Source: Multifurca ochricompacta (lineage: Eukaryota; Basidiomycota; Agaricomycetes; Russulales; Russulaceae). From it: a DNA stretch of 64,000 bases. Shown piece by piece: positions 58,352 to 64,000 of this stretch. The stretch spans positions 620,001 to 684,000 of the forward strand of contig WTXG01000008.1 in the NCBI GenBank assembly GCA_022496185.1, read 5' to 3'. Numbering within the stretch: the stretch's first letter is position 1; each line of letters opens with the position of its first letter. The position numbers were made by a program, and so were the translations under genes. The notes beneath the pieces are model-generated. The model was not told the DNA's origin. It saw only the letters and a list, made by a program, of their open reading frames with translations, and searched no databases.

Positions 58352-58867
58352 GTTGTCCAACTTGTCGTTCGACTTTAATCATTACCCGATTTGGGTATAG
58401 AAGGGAAGCCGTAACTAAGACGCGCATCCCCAAGTGACAATTTCAGCGAAGGCGAAGCTCATCAAAGATCAATCAATGTATGTATGATCACTAAAAGATC
58501 CGCATACTTAGATGTGGATTTGCACCAATGTCGACAACGTGGATAAATTACGCGATTAAGTGTCTACATAGTATACCCTTTAGAGACTTCTAAATGAAAG
58601 TCCTATGGTGATACAGAAACCCGATGCATATCCGCGACCCGTCATGTGCGGGGGTGTTTGGAAACGAGCAGTAAATGAATAAATACTCAAATGCACAAGC
58701 AGGAGCGCACCAAGACAAGTGGAAAACTGATGCCCGGCAACATAATTATTACATCAATACATCAGTGAAGCGTCGTGGTCAACCAGACGGAAAAGGGAAA
58801 AGGGAAAAGCGGATACAATCCCAAAAAGAGTAGCTTGTAGCGCGCGAAGGCTTGGAGGTGCGGGCGC

Positions 58868-61565
58868 TCATTGTGTGACGAAAGTTGTTTTACTTGACGG
58901 AATTCGGCGTGAATCAGATAGTGGGACCTGCGGCAGTGCCACTGGGTCTCTGTGCCGTTCACGCTCAAATGATGCTGGGACAGCGGAGCTAAGAGCCGAA
59001 TCGGATGACGTTGATGAAAGGATCGGTGACGCCCGGTTCAAGACGAGGGGAAGGGGAGGCAATGGAGGAGGTGCATGGTTAAGCCCTTGGGACTGAAGGG
59101 GTGGATGGGACAAGGGAGACGGGTAGAGGGTCGACCCCGACTGAACGGTGTAATGTCCCCTTGAATCGGCCTGGCGCGTGCTTTGTGATTGGGGATTGTA
59201 GTGTGAAAACGGGACGGAACCTGCAGGAGGTGATGGCGAGGGGGTGAGACCATCAAAGCTGTTGGAAGGACCGTGTAAAGATTGTGATTGAGAGTAAACT
59301 TCACTTCCTGACGCAGAACCGGCCGAGCTTGATAAGAAGGTAGCATCGTCATAGCTGCTTCGGCGAAAATTATTATTGTAGGGTACCGAGATAGGGGGCA
59401 CACAAGCGGAAGCGCTTGAAGGTGCTTCTTGTTTGGCTAGTGCCATGACTTTTTCCTTCCGGCGTCGCTGAGTCGTAATTCCTTCCTTTTTAGCTCGCGA
59501 CCTCGCGTACCGCAGACCGCAACTGAGGGTGTTAGGTTATGTGAACGAGGGGAAAAAAAAAAAACGCGCATCAACACGCGAAAATGTGAAACACGCACGC
59601 GTTGCAAAGATCTTTCTTTCCACTAGGCCCCTTCCTCCATTCTGGGCTTGTTGTCACTTTGCAACTGGAACAGCGCGATATACCGATGGGGGGATTCCCT
59701 GACGCACGACCGCTACTTGTGGGATGTTCCCGGACACTTCCCGGAGGCGTGGGACGGCGGGATCCACGAGGAGGTGGAACCGCCTCCATTGTGCTCGGGG
59801 CAGATGGCTGATTATTTTCTGGTGGAGAATATGTATACCCTGGGGACAATGAACGATACGAGGGGGGCAAAGGGCTATCTGCATCAGGGAAGGCAGCGGT
59901 GCTCCAGTGTGGTGATTGATGGATGGTATAGGAGGGCTGCTGCCGAGGTTGCTGGGAGCTGGAATGGTACGCTGGCGAACCCGGCTGGGCCCCGTTCGAC
60001 GACCAGTGGTTATACTGAATCGATGGGGGAGAGGGGTCAATGACTGGGGACCATCCCTGTTGCGAAGAGTACTGCGATGTAATCTGAGACGGCGTTGGCT
60101 GGGAGTTTTGAGGTACATGTTGTGATAGATAGTTGCTATAGGTCGTAGAAGGCTGCATGGGGGGAAGACCGTATGAAGTCGTTTGTGGGTAGTATTGTGG
60201 TCCCTGGGTCATATACGAGGCATCATACTCCGCTTGTTGCAAAGATGCGGTAGTTTCCGAAGCGGATCCTGAGTCGGAACTGACGGAGTGACAAGCAAAA
60301 ATAATGGAGCCTGATGGCACTAGGGTTAGAGTGTGACGAGGGCGGCCGTGCAAGATCTTACCGTGGGGGATATAGACGGATTCAACGTCTCGGAAACCGT
60401 CTGATGATTGGATCGTAGAAGATGCCTTGTACCGTCGAGTGCAAGTCGTCTTGGCATCACTGGCACCGGCAGCATCACCGCGGATTTGAATATCACCACA
60501 CAATTTTGCAAAATCGCGGGCTAAAGGCATTTGATCACGGTCAGGAGGCCAGCTCAAGAGGAGAGTGCGGTCCGGCTGGTTCATCATAACCTGAAATACC
60601 CTGGACACCCTGGACATATTCCCACTATGTGGGATGTTGCTCAGAAGACGCGAGTAGAGAATTTGGGCCTGCTCCTGACTCATAAAATTCGTGCCGCACC
60701 AATTTGTCCAGCCCGTTTTGGCGTGCTCATCGTTGTCGTAGGGCGTAAGGTCAACTGCAGCGTGTATGAAGCAGAGGACGAGACCCTCAGCGGCCCAATT
60801 GATGACGAGATCTACAGCCATGTAGTTGGAGTCGATGGCTATTTTATCCCCATCTGGCCAAAAATGGGCAGGACCTTGGTGGCCAAGGAGGCGACGCACG
60901 CGGGAGAGGCGCGAATAACGCATTCTGACGGCGGGGAAGGACATGAGTGATGCGGGTGGTAAAGGGGAGTATCAAGCGTGGTTCACCACGAGGAAAGAGG
61001 AACGAGGCATACCGAGTGACGCTTCCATGCAAAGCTTTGGTACTGAGAACATTTCCAAGGTCGTTCTTTGCGGAGGTCTGTTCTTCCGGATGAACAAACT
61101 CGAGTAAAGAGTGGCCTATTAGGAGGTCGGCCTGATCGACGAGATGGTATGACAAAACAGGGTCGAGATAGACGAAGCGTAGGTCTGATGAGAGCAGAGT
61201 CCAATCTAAGCACAAGGCGAAAAGGGGAAACAGGTCAGCCAAAAAAAAGGACTAGAAAGCGCTGGAAGAAGCCACGACAAAAAAAAAAGCGAGGGGGGAT
61301 ATGAAGCATAAATGATCGATCGTGGGCAAAAGTAAAGTAATAGGAATAGGAATAGGAATAGGGAATACTGACAGCATCGAGTCTCGCCTACTTTGGGGAG
61401 TCTGTGATCGGGAGACTGCGCGGAGTGCTGAGCGGAGAGGGGGTCAAAGGAAGTAACGTTCACGTTCACAATATTTCGCGCATTTTGTGTTGACAGTTGG
61501 GAATGGCTGTAAGCAGAGGGATCAGGAGAATCGTAAGGTCTGTGTGCGTTAGTGATATAACTCAT
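58868..61565 (-). CDS. PAS-GATA zinc-finger transcription factor (white-collar-2-like)
   Basis: A nuclear regulator with a PAS fold and a GATA finger, the architecture of white-collar-2. The start at 61565 gives MSYITNAHRPYDSPDPSAYS. The PAS region spans about 60500-61240 (DLRFVYLDPVLSYHLVDQAD, LIGHSLLEFVHPEEQTSAKN, then MNQPDRTLLLSWPP and RVFQVM). A Gln/Ser/Pro-rich linker covers about 59750-60250. The finger is CSSC, TSPEWRKGPSGKKDLCNAC, then GLRYARSRAKKEGITTQRRR after an intron (about 59516-59575). Spacing is C-x2-C-x18-C-x2-C, the fungal WC/GATA type. The finger is followed by a Ser/Pro-rich tail to 58868. The PAS has no flavin-binding LOV motif (GRNCRFLQ), as expected for WC-2 and unlike WC-1. 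It could instead be one of the other PAS-GATA factors of Agaricomycetes. Confidence 0.86.
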
Positions 61566-61588
61566 TGAAGGGAGGGTAGTATGGCGAA

Positions 61589-61602
61589 GGGGGGGGGGGG
61601 GG
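61589..61602. repeat. Poly-G run
   Basis: Fourteen consecutive G residues, 24 bp upstream of the PAS-GATA start codon on its 5' side. The true length may be misestimated. Confidence 0.85.
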
Positions 61603-61893
61603 AAGGAGGAATGAAAGGGGGAAGAGAAGAAAAGAAATGGAAGAGATGAAGAGGGGAGGTTTAAGGCGAATGTAAAGTAAGAGAAGAAGGAAACGTTGGG
61701 TTAAGCTTGAGGAGGAGGAGAAGGAGGAGGAGGAGGAGAACAGGACAGGAAGAAAGACGGATGCGGAAAGGGGACGGAGTAGAAAGCGGGCAGCGGTGTT
61801 GTTAATTAGACTGCGAGTGACCCATTACCCATTCCTTGGCGCTGTATATCTGCCCCTGCCTGTTAAAGTGAAGTGAGTAATAAGTGAATGATA

Positions 61894-61929
61894 AATGGGA
61901 AATGGGAAATGGGAAATGGGAAATAGGAA
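61894..61929. repeat. (GGGAAAT)n repeat
   Basis: Four to five units of GGGAAAT with a final variant AGGAAAT. Confidence 0.9.
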
Positions 61930-62185
61930 ATGAGGGACACACCCACTCAACTACACCACACCAACACCCACACCCACACCAACACACGTACAATACAATA
62001 CAGGGGTTCGGTCGGCCAGGCTCACCTTAATTTCAATATATTACCCACCTAACTTCGGGCGGGCGCGGGCCCTTTCCGACTCCACCCACTCACTCACTCA
62101 CTTACTAGCCTACTCTCTTCTTTCTTTTCTTTCTCTCTCTTTCTCTCTTTTTCTATATCTCTATCTCTTTCTTTTTCTCCCCTTC

Positions 62186-62205
62186 ACCTCACCTCACCTC
62201 ACCTC
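62186..62205. repeat. (ACCTC)n repeat
   Basis: Four ACCTC units inside a C/T-only tract. Confidence 0.85.
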
Positions 62206-62475
62206 CTCTCCCCCCTCCCCCCCCTCTTTTTGTCTTTTTTTTTCTCCTCGGTATAACCGTGCCGATAGTGTTCTATCCCCTTATCGCTTGAATTAGCCGC
62301 CGCGACTCTTTACCGTGCCACATCTTTGCGACTTTTTCCTTTTCTTTCTTATCATTGGGTGACATTCCCCGGGAAACCGTCACATGATTGATTCTTCATG
62401 ATCGGTGCCAAGATCCACTTTTCAGATCCGCAATCCCGCTCATTGCTTCGCTTCTCAATCAACCTCTTTCCTCCC

Positions 62476-62503
62476 CGAGACCCGAGACCCGAGACCCGAG
62501 ACG
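62476..62503. repeat. (CCCGAGA)n repeat
   Basis: Four units of CCCGAGA just upstream of the ankyrin gene promoter. Confidence 0.85.
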
Positions 62504-62843
62504 GTCTATGCTATGACAAATCCCCCTTTCCCCTCCCCTACTTTCCTGACTTCCCACGCCCGAGGGTACAATTTTCTGCTAAATTTTAATCAATAATCAT
62601 GTCTCACATCCAACGGGAAAGAACGGTGTGAAGCAGACCAAAAAGAATTTTTGATTTAAAAATCAGTTCTTTTTTTTAAAAAAAAAAAAGACAGGGACTA
62701 GACTTTAAAGGAGGCCTTCCATCAACTGTCTGACTGTCATTTAAATTATCCCCAAATAATGCCAAATACACTAGTCTGGCAGCAACGGCCCAACAAGTAT
62801 CTCTCTTCTTGAGCAACTCACCACCCATCACAACGCTGTTAGG

Positions 62844-63850
62844 ATGCCGGTTTCGACACTTTCCGATAAAAATATATGGGTAGCCGCCGGTGATGGTGAT
62901 CTTCCTAGAGTGATGGTCAGTAGTTTCTCTCTCTCTCTTTCCTCTTATTCCTATCTATCTTCGATCATTCTGAAAGGGTCATCACAGGAGTTGATTGAGC
63001 ACCAATGCAAGTTTTCCGACGTCAATCCACAACTCCGCTAATCTCCATGAAAATTCCGTCGTGCAGTACTATCCCCTAACGTACCGGATTTGTTCACATA
63101 CACACCCATGTGCGCTTCTGATCCGCTTATTCCTCCTTGGCTTGGATTCTTCGCATTCATCCTCTGTCTCCGACCGAAAGGCATGCCGCCGCATCTTACG
63201 GACACCTAAATATCTTGGAATATCTCATCTCTAGAGGCAAGTAAGGTCGATGGCAGCTCCTTTCGATCTATCACATCACCGCCGCAGGCGGCAATGTTAA
63301 TGTGGTAGATGAGGATGGAGAAACCCCTCTCTACACGGTGGAGAACGTGGAGACTGCTCAGTTCCTCCTTAATCATGGGGCAGACCCTACGTGGCGAAAT
63401 CACCAAGGGCTGATGGTATGCCTAGTGTTTGTCGACAATCCACGTTCTTTTTGAAACTCGTCATCAGCCGGCAGATTTACTTCAAGACGAGTTTCCGCAA
63501 GTTGCCGCTTACCTGAATTCGGTCACCACTTCCCGTGCCACTGAGTCTCGTGGCAGACAACACGACGACCTCACTTCTGATTGGGTGGTACAGCCGTCAC
63601 AGCACTCGCAAGAAGCTGCATCAGAATACCTTACATCCTCACTCATGAGTCAGCTAGGAGATATCGCGCGAAGGGAAGACGAAGTAGGGGATGAAACCCA
63701 CATAGAAGAGGAGCTCAGGCAGGCTGTCAGCCGTACCGTGTTGGAGGCATGGTCACTGGGTATACGATGACTGCTAACGATCTCCTAGACGAAGAAATGG
63801 ATTCAGCCAAACGGAGGCGGTTAGACAAACCCGATGATGGACAGTTATAG
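62844..63850 (+). CDS. Ankyrin-repeat protein
   Basis: A small protein with two to three ankyrin repeats. The start at 62844 gives MPVSTLSDKNIWVAAGDGDL PRV, the typical N-cap. After introns (about 62915-62990 and others) the repeats read HAAASYGHLNILEYLISRG, then GGNVNVVDEDGETPLYTVEN and VETAQFLLNHGADPTWRNHQ. A further exon has PADLLQDEFPQVAAYLNSV. The rest is acidic and helical (EEELRQAVSRTVLEAW). The end is taken at 63848-63850 by removing a 29 nt GT-AG intron that contains CTAAC; this gives a basic tail (DSAKRRRLDKPDDG). Without it the frame stops at 63770 after SLGIR. It is similar to small fungal ankyrin proteins such as Yar1, but I cannot assign a name. Confidence 0.72.
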
Positions 63851-64000
63851 GTATATCCTCTCCCACTAGTCATCATCATCTTCAATACGTGCGACCCATC
63901 GCAGAATTATATTTTTTAGACAAAACATGTGGTTAAGAGAACAAGCGCGCAATCAACACGACGCGAAACGCAAACGCACACGCAGTCGTCGCAGTTTATT
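63851..64000. other. Window edge, no feature
   Basis: The 3' flank of the ankyrin gene. The last 50 bases are rich in ACGC and CACACG. Nothing callable. Confidence 0.4.

Larger units (their letters stand above)
57276..58867. other. Gene-free region with simple repeats
   Basis: About 1.6 kb between the SDS22 stop and the PAS-GATA stop. It holds long T runs, a TTAGG repeat, a CACACG repeat and a CCTGA repeat (listed separately), plus GT-rich and CA-rich tracts. No supported ORF or RNA gene; the ORF at 58020-58348 overlaps the repeats and is unlikely to be real. Confidence 0.5.
61566..62843. promoter_or_regulatory. Long repeat-rich divergent region, PAS-GATA / ankyrin gene
   Basis: About 1.28 kb. 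It has a G14 run, purine tracts (GGAGGAGGAGAAGG), a GGGAAAT repeat, pyrimidine tracts (TCTTTCTTTTCTTTCTCTC) and ACCTC and GACCCGA repeats. Strand asymmetry (purines near 61600-61760, pyrimidines near 62100-62260) is marked. It is likely a long 5' leader and promoter of the transcription factor. No ORF is supported. Confidence 0.5.

Overview
The window is a gene-dense stretch of nuclear DNA from a filamentous basidiomycete, most likely an Agaricomycete. The evidence is conserved eukaryotic housekeeping genes split by many short (about 40-70 nt) GT-AG introns, fungal-type proteins (Atg17, Sgd1, Caf120/Skg3, PAS-GATA factor with a C-x2-C-x18-C-x2-C finger, Urk1 with a UPRT-like tail), and compact intergenic spaces. 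I see no transposon, rRNA, tRNA, CRISPR, phage or plasmid feature. I recognise 29 protein-coding genes; nearly all are core eukaryotic genes, not an accessory island. LAYOUT: 1-4 kb: 3' part of SGD1/NOM1 (+), convergent with an EFM4-type eEF1A lysine methyltransferase (-), then PAM18/TIM14 (-). 4.3-14 kb: SF1 helicase of the Upf1/Sen1 type (+), carnitine acetyltransferase (-), RMI1 (+), a DNAJC8/Spf31-type J protein (-) and COX11 (+). 14-23.5 kb: a long Caf120/Skg3-like PH protein (+) and the XPG/Rad2 repair endonuclease (+). 24-32 kb: a complex I NDUFB8-like subunit (-), an orphan SAM methyltransferase (+), an Ebp1/PA2G4-like protein (+), the KEOPS subunit PCC1 (-), and an APH-family kinase-like protein (+). 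32-43.5 kb: a secreted or GPI-like protein (-), citrate synthase (-), proteasome ATPase RPT2 (-), a Yip1-family Golgi protein YIPF6/Yip4 (+), ARP3 (-) and ATG17 (-). 43.7-55 kb: uridine kinase URK1 (+), a vacuolar Ca2+/H+ exchanger VCX1 type (-), an unrecognised protein with a C-terminal membrane anchor (+), thiamine pyrophosphokinase THI80 (+) and a CCDC174-like protein (-). 55.7-64 kb: SDS22 (+), a PAS-GATA transcription factor (-) with a long repeat-rich upstream region, and an ankyrin-repeat protein (+). HOW THEY RELATE: there are no operons and no convincing biosynthetic or defence cluster. Neighbours are mostly arranged head-to-head over 100-400 bp shared promoters or tail-to-tail with tiny gaps. 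Themes recur (mitochondrial biogenesis: PAM18, COX11, NDUFB8, citrate synthase, carnitine acetyltransferase; genome stability: RMI1, RAD2), but co-location looks incidental. The most striking signal is technical: at least ten otherwise well-conserved genes contain one-base frame slips, most of them in short homopolymer runs, which reads as consensus indel error and not gene decay. Exon joins were worked out by eye from reading frame, splice sites and family knowledge; gene ends are better supported than every internal intron.
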